Assembly (NCBI RefSeq): GCF_050908995.1
Contig: NC_135120.1
Coordinates: 12,599,433-12,663,432, forward strand
DNA from: Andrena cerasifolii
Lineage: Eukaryota > Arthropoda > Insecta > Hymenoptera > Andrenidae
DNA length: 64,000 bases
Direction of reading: 5' to 3'
The notes beneath the pieces were generated by a model. It was not told the DNA's origin. It saw only the letters and a program-made list of their open reading frames with translations, and did not search any database. Position numbers and translations under genes: made by a program. Below, one piece after another: positions 50,001-60,770 of this stretch (the stretch's first letter is position 1; the number at the start of each line of letters is the position of its first letter).

Positions 50001-52946
50001 CAAGACTTAAAACTCGAATCAGACCAACAGAGAAGCAGAGATGAGCAAAATTGTTATTTAAATAAACATTTCGAATAACGAGTAGAAGTTAAAGAAATTA
50101 TTCGTCATGTGTCTAATAAAATTAATCCGGATTTTCGAACCTCGAATAACAAATACGGTTAAAGTAACTTTTCAATCATTTTTATTTAATTAATGCCCAA
50201 ATCTGCAGAGAAGTACTTGAACATCAAAACCCATTTAAATATGTATACCACAAACTTTGATTTTAATGCAAGATTTACCTTAAACATTATAATCCAGTTA
50301 AACCGCAGGAAAAAGATTGATTTTCCATATAAAACTTGCCTTCGAATCTCATTCAAAATTTCATTCCACATCTGTTGCTACTGTAGGAGTAAAAGGAACT
50401 TTATCGCGTGCACTCTTGACATTGTCGATTACTGTTCCGCTGGTATTCTGATATCCTCGGCTCAGGATGGTATAAGGCGTGAAACCCGATCGACTAAGGC
50501 CAAGTACGGGCCAGGAATTGCGGGTGTTGGGTGGCCTGTACGTGTGTCCGTTTCTATTTTCGCGCGGGAATATTTTTATCCGACGGTGCTGTAAAGCGAG
50601 TATGTACAATACGCTTCTTCATCTCCACTCCGTCTTCTCCTCTTTCATTCCCTTTTTCTTTAATTCCCCATTTCCGCTCGTCCGCGAGTTACGTCTTTCT
50701 TTGATATCGTTCGTTGCACCATCCTTTCCTTCCTCCTTCGCATATCCGCGGCGTACCAGCTCCGTGATTAATTTACCCTTGCTATCGTTTGTTAAAATGC
50801 CCCTTTCAAGCGCAGGGGACTTTGGAAGATCGGGGAGACCAATAGCGCCCGCACGCGTGGTGTACATGTCTACGTTCCTAAACTATACCCGGGCTATTTT
50901 ATCATCAATGGAAATTCAATTAGACATCATAGTTGATACGAGGAAAGGCTCGAACTGATATGAATCGACTAAGAGCAGAGGTTTAAAATAGCGCGAAGGA
51001 GTCCCACTGAAAGTTGTTTAAATTACATAGCAGGTCTCGTAAACAGAAGATTCAACAGCTGGCGAAGAACTTGGCTTCTGCCTCGATAGCTCTCCAATTC
51101 TACGAATAACACAAATGGAAATACTCCAACAATATAAAAAAAGAAAGAACACCAAGGTAGAGATTCCGTAGCTGACCTAACCTTCTCACAAATTCCTTCA
51201 GCATTCCAAACTAGCTCCCACACAGTAACTACCATCCGCTCGATGCACAAGGACCTCAGCATCATCGAGCCACCGAGCGTGCATGACAAGTCCTCTGCCA
51301 TCTTCGCCCGAAGCCCTCCAATAAATATCAACCGGGTGGCCATAAGTCAGAAGTATTCCTCCCTTTGAGATCCAAAGGTCACTGACAGCGTTCCCCTTAA
51401 AAATAGGAGGCGCGATCTTCGCAGGCCTCTTATTCCCGCGTTTATTATTACGCGCGAGGAAGCCGCGAGCGCCGAGTAACTATTTATACGTGGAGCATCG
51501 ACGTTTCGATGAGCTTAAAAAGAGCATTACGAGAAATTATACGTGACAGGTGTGTAGAGGCGAGCGCCCAGGCATTCCACGGGTGATCCGTCGCGTAATA
51601 AATGCCATCCGAGCTTCCCTTCTGTACGATTTCGAAGCCTTGCCTCGGTGGTGTCCGTAGCGTGCCCACACGCGGCGATGGTGTAACAGTGTGGCGGTGT
51701 AACACCTCGCACAGTCGCTCCCGACGATTTGCATGCGGCCATTTGTTTCAGCCCCTTCCATTTGCTCACGGCCGTTTACACCGGCCCAGAAAAACGCGCG
51801 GAGACGCGCGTCTCACGCTCGCTGTTCAATCCGACGATGTTTCATTAATGAGAGTTTATGAATATTCCGCAATATCCAGGCTGCGCCGCGAGCGAACTCG
51901 CTCCGCCCACGAGCAGCCTTTCCTTTGCACCCATATACATACGTTTGTATCGATAGTCCGATGAAGGGTCGAAATTCAAGGGTGTCGTCCAGTGGAAGTG
52001 GCGGATGAAATTGAGACGCGAGAAATAAAGGACGTTAAGGCGATTAATTATGCTTTAATTAACTTATATGTACAATTAGGTGAGTCTTGATCCGAGTAGA
52101 CAAGTTTGACTACTCTGAACTTGTGTCATAGGTGTGTGCGTTGTTCGTTTTTTTAGCTGGCTCTGATTAGATACCCAGTTAGTTGATATTCATAGTTGAG
52201 TCAGATCCCACGGTGGTAATGATTTACGTTTCGCTCGTGGATATTGAAATGGGCAGTTTGCATTCTGTTGATTGGAATAAATTAATGCCATGAATAGATG
52301 TTGCAGTATGTTACTTGCTGTCTCGCGAGAAACACTATGGTTGCACGAGAGCTGTTCAGTGGGTGGAGTATTTATTTTATGATGCCAAAATTCAGATCAG
52401 TTCTTGACGTAACTTGTTCTGTAATGGCACTTATCTCGGCGCCCCATCGCGTAGCTATCTTATTCGTACAGTAAAAGGCCCCTTTAGAGAAATCTGTATT
52501 CCAAAGATCCCTACTGGCTGCAAAATTCCTCTCTGACAGGACACTTGCCTCAACGTCCCATCAGCTGTCTTATCCCTTATGCAACAACCTCTTCTGCTGG
52601 TTTATCGATCGTTTCGGGCAGTCGACGTCCGACAATTCACCAACTATTTATAGACGTATGAAATATAAGACAACGCTATATTCTTCCCAGCTGCATTCTT
52701 CTAGCGCAGCAGCCATCTTGGCAGCAGTCTAGCACTCAGAGTGCAAAGTAAACATTGCGCTCGAGTCTAGACGACAGCCATGCCAAATATCCAAAGTTTT
52801 ATCCTCTAGTTTCACGTAGAGTAGTATCCTCGAGTCTTCCTCCCACGAAGAGGTCCTCGAGCTCTCTTTCAATTATCGCCTCCCTGAATGAAAGTAGATC
52901 CCACGTGCTGGACTCGGCGATAACCACGATACGGTTCATCTTTCAG
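47001..52946 (+). other. Inferred intron 1 (5.9 kb)
   Basis: Bounded by GTAACT at 47001 and TTCATCTTTCAG at 52946. It contains no supported exon on either strand. CpG-rich patches at 47.0-47.9 kb and 51.4-51.95 kb hold many mutually overlapping ORFs (up to 204 codons) with no motif. Such islands inside a long first intron could be regulatory, but nothing specific is visible. Confidence 0.4.
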
Positions 52947-53148
52947 GGGGCACTATGCAGACCGAGGAAGTCGTGGCTCGTGCACAATCTACTGGTATAG
53001 ACGGTGGCCCCACGGACAGCACAGCTTTGCAGCATCATCTGCATCACCCGTCGCACATAAAGTGTCCGTTGCCACCTCTGCTCCACATGGCGGTGAAGCA
53101 GGAGCCCCAGGAGGAGGAGGAACGGAGTCGTGACACGAACGCGCTGAG
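52947..53148 (+). CDS. AT-hook protein gene, exon with the likely start codon
   Basis: The acceptor TTCATCTTTCAG|GGGGCAC opens this exon and the donor CGCTGAG|GTGAGC closes it, leaving two bases (AG) of a serine codon. The preferred start is ATG at 52955 (MQTEEVVARA), the first in-frame ATG in this exon; an upstream in-frame ATG at 46970 is possible. Residues 26-34 are histidine-rich (QHHLHHPSH). VKQE at 47-50 is a canonical SUMO-acceptor consensus, followed by an acidic run (QEEEE, 52-56). Such N-terminal lysine-in-VKQE motifs are common in transcriptional regulators; actual modification is inference. Confidence 0.75.
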
Positions 53149-53951
53149 GTGAGCCTACGACTATGCTAATCTGTTCACCCTCGGACGCGGAGTACATTTA
53201 GACCCGTCTTAAATACCAAAACCGGTACTTACTATTACAGTTAATTTTTTTTGGGGGGAAAATAAGGATTTTAGATCATGGCTAAATCTAGTAGAAATTC
53301 AAATGCTCGATATGTCAGTCAATTGAAATGATTCGAGTTAGAATAATTTTTCGAACAAGGTGACATGTATCTTGTTGAACTTAGTATCTTGCAATCTGCT
53401 TGTAAGAAGAAAAAGTCGTAGATAACTCGTGGGAGACAGATTAATATTCTACTCGGAAAATAAATGGCTGTCTCGAGAAAATTGTTCGTTATCATCATGT
53501 AAGACCTGAGTTATGAGATACGTATTAGTTACTGTTACTACTTGTTACGATTTTTAACTAGATAATGGTAAGCTAGCAAGGGAGAAATATTTTTCATCTA
53601 ATGAACGGTCTGTAGGCATTTATTAGCGAATGATGTTATTCTTAAGTAACAAAATATAACAAACTTTGACCGCTCCAAAATGTATTAGTGTTTTATGTAC
53701 ATTTAAAATATGGTTGCAAAGTGTTGGGGTCAGTAATAACAGTATTTACCGTTTACCTATTTCGATACACTTGAAAGCACTTTATAGATGTTTGCATAAT
53801 GTAGGAAACGTTCTTTAACGCGTGTCTTGCGGAAACTTTCACTTCGCTCTGTTTCTTATTCGTTTCGATCTGAAATCGAGGAAAGTGGATGTGGAAAGGA
53901 AAGTTTCTTTGCCTAGTCGTCACGATAGACGATTAATGGTAAATTTGATAG
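53149..53951 (+). other. Inferred intron 2 (803 bp)
   Basis: Bounded by GTGAGC and AATTTGATAG. It has phase 2 at both ends and is AT-rich. An 84-codon ORF starting at 53822 runs across the acceptor in the wrong frame and is not the gene's frame. Confidence 0.65.
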
Positions 53952-54095
53952 TCCGCAAGTGGATGCAAACACTTCCCCGAAGTCTGTCGATGGCAAACAT
54001 GGGCATGGGCACGAAACGGGCCATCATCAGATGCAGGAGTTGGAAGAGAGTCCAGGGCAGACGGTTTCGGAGTTGAACAGCAGAGGAAGGCCAAG
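53952..54095 (+). CDS. AT-hook protein gene, middle exon
   Basis: This 144-bp exon uses the acceptor AATTTGATAG|TCCGCAAG, which has a weak pyrimidine tract, and the donor GGCCAAG|GTAACT. Only this acceptor makes AG+T a serine codon and keeps the frame open; the nearby AG at 53982 would hit a stop. It encodes residues 65-112: SPQVDANTSPKS, a histidine/glycine stretch (KHGHGHETGHH), and an acidic segment (QELEESPGQ). It ends in NSRGRP, the first half of an AT-hook-like motif. Two bases (AG) carry over and combine with the C of the next exon, so the basic motif RGRPSRGRRK is split by intron 3. Confidence 0.75.
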
Positions 54096-54514
54096 GTAAC
54101 TTGTTACTTATATCCTTTTCTTAGTAAATGTTAAATTCATATGAAAAATTATTAAGAACAGACAGAGGATAATCGTTTGAATATTTAATTCAGACGAATG
54201 AAACAGAGCTCGTATTTTAGGACAAATGTGCCCAAAATGAAATTTTTAAAATAAAATACCATTTTATTGAAGCATTATTTTAATATATTCTTAGTTAGTA
54301 AAAAAGTTTACAATGTAATTATTTAATTTTATGCTACACAATACACTCTTGCACATTCCTAAACGATCGTATAAAAAATACGAATTTCTACTACAAGACG
54401 AAAGAAAGGAACCCCAAACTCCAGTAATAAAATCCACAGATATCAATCACAAATGTTTCAACAGATTAAAAGCGAAAATACCAAAGTACTACAGGAACCC
54501 TGCAAACTAATTAC

Positions 54515-54592
54515 TTAATCTTTAATTTTCAATTAAATTTAACATAAAATTATTTAATCTTTAATTGTCAATTAAATTCAACATAAAATGAT
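54515..54592 (+). repeat. 39-bp tandem duplication
   Basis: TTAATCTTTAATTTTCAATT... at 54515-54553 is followed directly by TTAATCTTTAATTGTCAATT... at 54554-54592. There are few mismatches, and a degenerate third unit begins at 54593. Confidence 0.85.
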
Positions 54593-55577
54593 TTAATTTT
54601 TAATATAATTTACACCAAAATAATTCCACAATTACAATACCATAAATAATCTATCCATTAGCTGCATTAGCTTTACACTTAACGATATACATTACGACTA
54701 AAACGGCTCAACTTCTTCCACTCAAACGTTCATCATACCCTCAAAATGTCTGCTGTTTCGAATCGCGACGTTTCCTTCCACTCCTACATAGGTATGCTCC
54801 AAATCGGCTGACACGTTCCCTGCTCTAACGACCCCTTCTACGTAAAACCCGCGTCGCCGGAGAGTGCACTTGAGACGGGCAACGGCGAGGATAAGCGCCT
54901 AGGGGAAACTGGTTCGTTACCCTGGTGCATCGAGTCCTGAAGTGGCGAGGGCAAAAAATGATTTCTTGGCTGAAATGCCACGAGTCGATTACCGTTATTG
55001 AATTTCATTAAAAACCGACGGTGGAAGAGGAGCGCGTTGCGTGCATACGCTCCAAGGTGCCACGTTACGCGGCTCAAACTGCTGCCGAGGCGTGGTTCGG
55101 AATGCAGCCGCGTAGAAAACGACATTAACGAAACGCCCGTATCGCCGGTGGGTAATTATCGTTATTAAGGATGCGAGTCAAACGCGTCTTCCACGGCTCG
55201 GGGCGAGGAGGCGGCGTGGAACTCGTAACGAGAAATTAATTGGGGAGCTCAGAAATTTGCGGGAGCATTAGCTAGTACGCAAATGCAGGGGGGAAACGAA
55301 ATTAACTTATGCTAAGACACCCTGGTAGAAATACAATGATGGGGTGGAGAATTGTGGCTTCTGACGTGTGACTACCTTGGAAGGAAAAGTAATTTGTTGG
55401 AAATTGTACTGTTCCGTAAAGAAGACAGAGTAGGATCCCTTTGATATGTCGAAATGTAGATCATACTCCTAATACAAATTTATGAAACATTCTTTATCAA
55501 TTTTCTTCGTGTAGTAGGTACTTTGAAGAATAACACTGGATAAATTATAGAAACTAAAGAATACCCGAAAGTATTGG

Positions 55578-55990
55578 AGACCGGGGCAAAATCGGGACGT
55601 TAAGGAGAAAAGCTCAAAACTTTGACATTCTTAATGTAAAAAAGAAACTGCAATTAGGATTTATTAGAATAAACTCTTTATTAAATAATAGTATATATCC
55701 AATTTTTTTAATAGAAGAACAAATACAAAAAAATAACGATTTAAAATATGATCCGTTTTTACAGTGTTACCCCATGGCATGGGTAAAACTGGGTACCATC
55801 CTTCATACTGCCCCTAGCACCTATAACAACGAAACTCATCTAATTCTTCGATCCCCCAACCAGTTAGAACAAGCTGTAAACCGCACCCAATCTTTATTCA
55901 TCTTCAATGAACCATATGATTCTTGGACATAAATGCAAATGTCTTCACGGTTTTACCCAGATACCCGGTTTTGTCCGAGTTTCCCCTATA
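55578..55990. mobile_element. Possible MITE with GGGG(C)AAAATCGG-type ends
   Basis: GACCGGGGCAAAATCGGGAC near 55580 and ACAAAACCGGGT-type words from the complement of 55960-55988 (TTTTGTCCGAGTTTCCCC) are imperfect inverted counterparts. Internal words CAGTTTTACCCATGCC (complement) and GTTTTACCCAGATACC are also related. No clear target duplication is visible, so boundaries are approximate. Confidence 0.4.
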
Positions 55991-56181
55991 CACCAAGCTC
56001 CCAGCTCAAATACCTTTCCAGAAACATATACCTAAAAAAAATAGTCAGAGTTTCTAGTTGTAAGGAGAATATATCCACGCAAGTTTCGCGCCCTGTCACC
56101 CAAACTCTTACCACACTCACGACAGAAACTGTTAGCCACGAGTACTGTTAAAACGAGCAAGATGGTGAATGTCTGTTGCAG

Positions 56182-58105
56182 CCGTGGCCGCAGGAAGTCG
56201 CGATGGAAGCTCAAGTTCCACCACCAAGCACTGCCCCCGGAGTACCTGGATCACTACGAGGCGTCCCTCGCCCAGGAAGCCCTGAACTCGTCGCCAACGC
56301 ACATGGCGGAGCCGACGATTCCAAGCCCAGCGCCGACCAGCTCGACCTCCACGCCAAGTCCCATCGCGGACGTGCACGGTTGGCTGCAGCGGATCGCCGC
56401 GATGCAGCAGGAGCTCTGTCCCCAGGTCCCGTCCCCCCAGTGTCCGGCGATGAACTCGGGCCAGCCGTCGGGCTCCAGGAGGTCCGTGATCACGTCCACC
56501 TCCTCCCATGCGTACAACCCTACTCACCACAACCACAATCAGCAGCAATCGCAAGCGTCCAGTAGGCCGCCGATGAAGTACTCAGATCTGCCGTACATGG
56601 GCGAGATCACGCTGGACAACAGCAAGCCGCGAAGAGGTCGGAAGCCGAAGAAGGCGGACATTTGCCACTTAATTTACAAGAATTACGGCACCATACTTCC
56701 CGGCACACCTGGCCACGAGGAGAGGAGGCTGTCGCCAAGGGACAAGCTCGACTGCCGTGAGAGAGTGTCCCCTCAGATCCCGTTTCAGAGGACGGACGTC
56801 CAGAACAGGATCAGTAGCCTGTTGGAGAAGAGGCTCACGCAGGAGTCACGCCGGAGCTTCGGGCTGATGGAGAACTCGAAGGAGCAGGACGAGCCGCTGA
56901 ACCTCTGCATCAGAGACCTGAACCAGCTGAAGATAAGGTTGCTGCGGAAGCACGGCAACGTTTACGAGTCCGGCCAAGTGAAGAGCGAGACTTCCAGCGA
57001 CGGAGAGGATGTCGAATGCATAGGCACGTCGTTTCCCGAGGCAGGCTACCGTCCGGCGGACCCCCTCGGTCATGGTGGCAGCAACGTGAACCATAATAAC
57101 AACATAATCGATCCCATGTTGGGTGGAAACCCAGGGTTCGTCTACTGGCCGAACGCGGGCGTGTTCATACACCCGATGGCGCTGCAGTCGCAGCTGTTGT
57201 ACTACCAGAAAATGGCCCAGAACGACAAGTGTTACCCGAGACTCGCGGACCAGGCCCCCAAGGAGCAGAAGATCGTCCCAAAATCGATCTACTCCATGCT
57301 GGAGACGAAGAGCCCTCCTCTGGCATTACCTCCGGTCCCACCGTCCCCTCAAACTATCGCTGCACCTCCTCCAGTCTCACCCAGGCCCAAGAGGAATGCG
57401 CCGGTGGGCCAGAGCCAGGGCCAGCCAACCAAGAGGAAACGTTCAGCGATCTTCATACCACCGATGCCCACGGAGAACAACAACAACCCCGCGACAGAAG
57501 TGAGCATATGCAAGTTCAAGTTCACAGGGGGCGCGAAGCCTACCCTCCAGGAGAAGAAGAGCTTGTCAGTGGACTCCGGAGGCAACTTCAGGTATTACAG
57601 CGGCACTGGGGACAAGAGCATGCGCGGCTACGAGTTCTTTCCGCGTGAGGCTCTGCAGCAGTCCGCTGGACAGTCCGGCTCCTCTACAGGGGCGTTCCTG
57701 AACGCAGCTGGCGAGAGGATACCGCCCGTGCCCTGCCAAAGGGCTGTCGCTCAGGAGGAAGGGCGCCGCAAGAGGAAAACTCGCAAGTCCCTGCAGAGGG
57801 AGAAGCTCGAACAGACCTTCAAGGAGAAGGGCTTCCTCATTCAGACCCAGCAGCTCGAGTCCGCAGAAGGAGCCACCTACTGTAAGTTCAGGCAGCTTCG
57901 GAAGTTCACCAGGTATCTGTTCAGAAGCTGGAAGGACTACCTTCCCGGCAATGTGCGCGAACTGACTGGCGCCGCAGACGGCGAGGTGCCCGAAGGGGAT
58001 GTCGAAAGTGACACAAGCGTGTTGCCCTCGCCTGTTCCCCATCCGAACATGGTGGACGTGTCGACGGGGTTCGTTGACGAGCATCGAGCCCTACCACTCA
58101 CGTGA
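56182..58105 (+). CDS. AT-hook / CtBP-motif nuclear regulator, large terminal coding exon
   Basis: Residues 113-753 of the assembled product. The acceptor TCTGTTGCAG|CCGTGG completes the serine codon, and the stop is TGA at 58103-58105. In order: basic RGRRKSRWKLK (114-124), completing the first AT-hook-like motif; a Ser/Pro/Thr-rich stretch (148-173); PRRGRKPKK (262-270), a second AT-hook, running into KADICHLIYKNYG, which looks strongly conserved; DEPLNLCIRD (349-358), resembling the CtBP-binding PxDLS class; VKSE (379-382), a second SUMO consensus; an aromatic segment VYWPNAGVFIHP (433-444); a proline-rich tract (490-541); KRKR (530-533), a likely nuclear signal; SICKFKFTGGAKP (554-566); RRKRKTRK (641-648); and a basic/aromatic block CKFRQLRKFTRYLF (680-693). 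The likely role is a DNA-binding nuclear corepressor or regulator. I do not recognise the gene name. No zinc finger, homeodomain or ETS domain is visible. Confidence 0.93.
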
Positions 58106-58878
58106 AACGTCGGCCGTTGCTGCCCGAGGCGATCGGTTGGTTTCAACTTGGCGCTACTTTCGGCGGCTTCGTGACCCCACCGCGGATGACGCGGGAAGCT
58201 CGCGGGCACTGGCGAGGGCCGACGATCGGCTCGTGATTTAAAGGGATGTTCTGCTCGTCTGATCTCAGAAATTCCGCAGCGCAGTAGGACTCCCTGATAG
58301 CTTCGCGATTATGGACCAACCGCGAACTCTTTCAGAGGTTTCAGAAAGGTTCGCGACTGTCTGCGCATCAGTGTCTTCGGGCTGTTTATGGAATTGGAAC
58401 CGAGGTGTCAAATTCGTGGTTGAATAATGCATCAGCAAAGAATTGGAAGAATTAAAAGAATTTTCTAAACTACAGTAATTTAGAAATGAGTGATTTTGCA
58501 TACATTCAGCTAAAAAATAATGCAAATATAGTCCCGCGACGTGATCGTACCAATTTACTAAAAGCATTTAAAAGGAAAGCAAAGTAAAACTGAAAGTATA
58601 TATATTTCAATTTTACATTTATTAGTAGTTGTTAACCCATCGTGTTTCTTTTCTGTGCGCTCACTTCGTGCGGTCTGGTGGGCCAGTCGCTTAGGTCGGT
58701 CCCAAAAACTGACGGGGATAGCTCGCGAACCTTTATGGAGTGTTCGAGACGAACCTATAGAGGAGTCCTACTGTACGTTGAGTCGAACGATTTAGGGGAG
58801 TGGGAAGGACGGTTCGACTGCGTTCAGGGCGTCTTGATGTTGAACGTAACTTGACTCCTAATATCAATTGCAAATAAA
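58106..58878 (+). other. Putative 3' UTR with AATAAA
   Basis: The first clear polyadenylation hexamer on the + strand after the stop is AATAAA at 58873-58878. If it is used, the 3' UTR is about 790 bases and includes the complete pogo-like element at 58282-58773. An earlier signal was not seen. Confidence 0.5.
58282..58773. mobile_element. pogo-like MITE in the apparent 3' UTR
   Basis: The left end is CAGTAGGACTCCCTGATAGC and the right end, read in complement, is CAGTAGGACTCCTCTATAGG, with TA following at 58774. Subterminal words TTCGCGACTG / GCTCGCGAACCTTTATGG are also partly mirrored. At 492 bp there is no transposase frame. The base pair before the left end is GC rather than TA, so the left duplication has decayed or the boundary is offset. 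Related ends occur at 8567 and 15148. Confidence 0.82.
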
Positions 58879-60379
58879 AAGGATTCAACAGTTTGGAGAA
58901 GACTGATCGATGAGAGCGGCCTTACTCTTTGTTCGCGAACACAGAGATCGATTTAAATATATATTTTTATGCCTAAAATAATGTTTCGTGAAGATGATGG
59001 AGGGTGTGTATGGATCAAGTGAAAGTTTGAGTACAGAGTTCGTCGATGCAGAAATTTATGGATATTAAGTGGGTGATTGGAATGATTGGTAACGTTGGGA
59101 TAATTGTATTTTGATAACCAAGTTTTTAACGCGTACTCGAGATACTCGGGTCGCGATATTTCTTTGCTCTGTTTCGAGCTGTTTAATAAAAGTAGAATGA
59201 GCTTGAGGCTTGATAGGGACCTACGTTACAGCTGCTGCGAACATCACTCGCATTTATGGCATTCAGCGATGTCTAACTGCCATATTATCGTACCGTTACG
59301 GGTTCCCGTGATTTGTAGTTGGCAGAAAGTGTAGGTAATTAAAGGGAGTTGTGTCATCGAGGGTTGGACGTATTTATGGCCTATACATTTCACTCGATAT
59401 CGCGGGGTATTTAGAATGGCAATTTTGGTTGTTTCTTACGAGCAGGCTTCAAAGTTGAATGTGTTAAACACGCAGGACAATTGCTCAATTTTTATCGGCT
59501 ATCGATGTGAAATAGTTATATAGGTACGTAAATATGTACCAGGACTTTGAGGAATGTGTAAAATACGTCTACTTGAATCGTGTTTGAAGTACACCACGCT
59601 ATTCCTGCAGGAATACACGATCTAGTACTTTGGAGATTTTTATTGAAGAATATGACGAATTAAAGACAATATTTTGCAGCACAAAGTATCTGAAATTTTG
59701 AAAGTGCTATCAACATGCAGTTGCACCCACTTGCTGATTTGAAAATAGTTTACAGCTACAACTGGATGATATCGAAACGATATTTGCAGCCCGGTACAGT
59801 CACGTTCCAATTGACACGTGAATTAATTTCATTACTGATCAACTATAGCACAAGGATTTCATCGTCACCAGGCTTTATTAGCACGCTGCGCGGGCGTGTC
59901 TGTCGTTTGCGTTCTAGAGAAAAACGTAGTAGTACATAGAATGTTAATAAGAAATTAATAATACAATTCGATGGGATTCAGTTGTTGCTGTGCTACTTCA
60001 TAGCAGAGTTCTAGGAAATTAAATATGATCGCAGTGTTTAATTCAGATCTGCGATGGTAATCCATAACTTGCTGCTAATCGACAAGTGCGTAATATATAC
60101 TACGAAATCTCTGGATAATTATTCGTTATGAGATTCAGAAATCTATAATTCATTTCACGCAAAAAAAAAAAACAGTACTATAAAACCCGATAAAAATACA
60201 ATGCTATGCGATACACTGACTACTCTTCAGCAAAACAGTTAGGAGTACCTAATATTATTTTCTGTTCCATATCAGTAAAGTGGAGCTCGCACTATCACAG
60301 TCATCTTAACGCTTTGAGTGGCGCAAGCTTTTAAAAAATGCTACTTCAAGTTGGTCAGGCGTTACTGCTGTCAAATGGA
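58879..60379. other. Non-coding stretch
   Basis: AT-rich with no supported ORF. A short palindrome, GGTAC-GTAAATAT-GTACC, lies at about 59523-59540. Confidence 0.5.
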
Positions 60380-60535
60380 TTAAGGGGATATTTATTTTTT
60401 TTTAAACTTGAAGACTTCTTTAAACAAACGGTTGTGTACATACAGATTTAATTAAAAAAGCCTTCAAGTTTTTCCCCCCAAAAATTCCGAATATACATGT
60501 TTTTTTAGACCTCACAGGTAGGCATAACCCCTTAA
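60380..60535. mobile_element. Small TTAA-flanked element
   Basis: TTAA at 60380-60383 is followed by GGGGATATTT, and ATAACCCC precedes TTAA at 60532-60535, a short imperfect inverted end. Internally AAACTTGAAGACTTCTTTAA pairs with TTAAAAAAGCCTTCAAGTTT. At 156 bp it is non-coding. It resembles the larger TTAA/GGGG elements in layout rather than in sequence. Confidence 0.65.
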
Positions 60536-60590
60536 CAACGTGGCATTAGCAATCCCATAAGAGGGAGTCGGAAATGAGAGACCCCGGGGT

Positions 60591-60770
60591 CAGTGTTTGG
60601 CGGAGCTGGTTAGGCGGCTATCCACTACGCAGAGGACCCGCAATATCGTGGGTTCGAGTGAGTCCCATCGTCCGAGGTCCTTTTTTCCGAGACTCTCGAA
60701 CACAGGAATTACGAAACCTATTCCTACAATAATAATAATAATAGTAATAATAATAATAATAATAATAATA
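60591..60770 (+). mobile_element. tRNA-derived SINE with (AAT)n tail
   Basis: TGGCGGAGCTGG at 60598-60609 is a perfect match to the RNA polymerase III A-box consensus, and GGTTCGAGTGA at 60651-60661 matches the B box at 9 of 11 positions, with a tRNA-like 41-bp spacing. A body of about 65 bp follows, then an interrupted (AAT)n run at 60729-60770. A tRNA-like head with a microsatellite tail is the classic SINE layout. It is not an intact tRNA gene: the acceptor ends do not pair and no proper anticodon arm forms. Confidence 0.75.

Larger units (their letters stand above)
54096..56181 (+). other. Inferred intron 3 (2.1 kb)
   Basis: Bounded by GTAACT and GTCTGTTGCAG, phase 2. It holds an AT-rich 39-bp tandem duplication (54515-54592) and a possible MITE at 55578-55990. 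The ORF track-like opening before 56182 starting ATGGTGAATG is intronic read-through, not a start. Confidence 0.65.

Noticed and set aside
53822..54076. 84-codon ORF covering the middle exon
   Set aside because: It is in a different frame from the one that joins both neighbouring exons and it stops before the donor at 54095.
56162..56181. ATG at 56162 as the start of the large ORF
   Set aside because: The bases 56162-56181 contain the acceptor TCTGTTGCAG, and the upstream exon joins in phase at 56182. The ATG is intronic read-through.
56176..57648. Alternative + strand frames of 126-139 codons inside the large exon
   Set aside because: They overlap a 641-codon frame that is phase-linked to two upstream exons; their products are arginine/proline-rich frame shadows.
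57566..58084. 172-codon minus-strand ORF opposite the large exon
   Set aside because: Antisense shadow of a coding exon with strong third-position GC bias.
60598..60670. Functional tRNA gene
   Set aside because: A and B boxes are present, but the acceptor stem and anticodon arm do not form, and the sequence continues into a SINE body and AAT tail.
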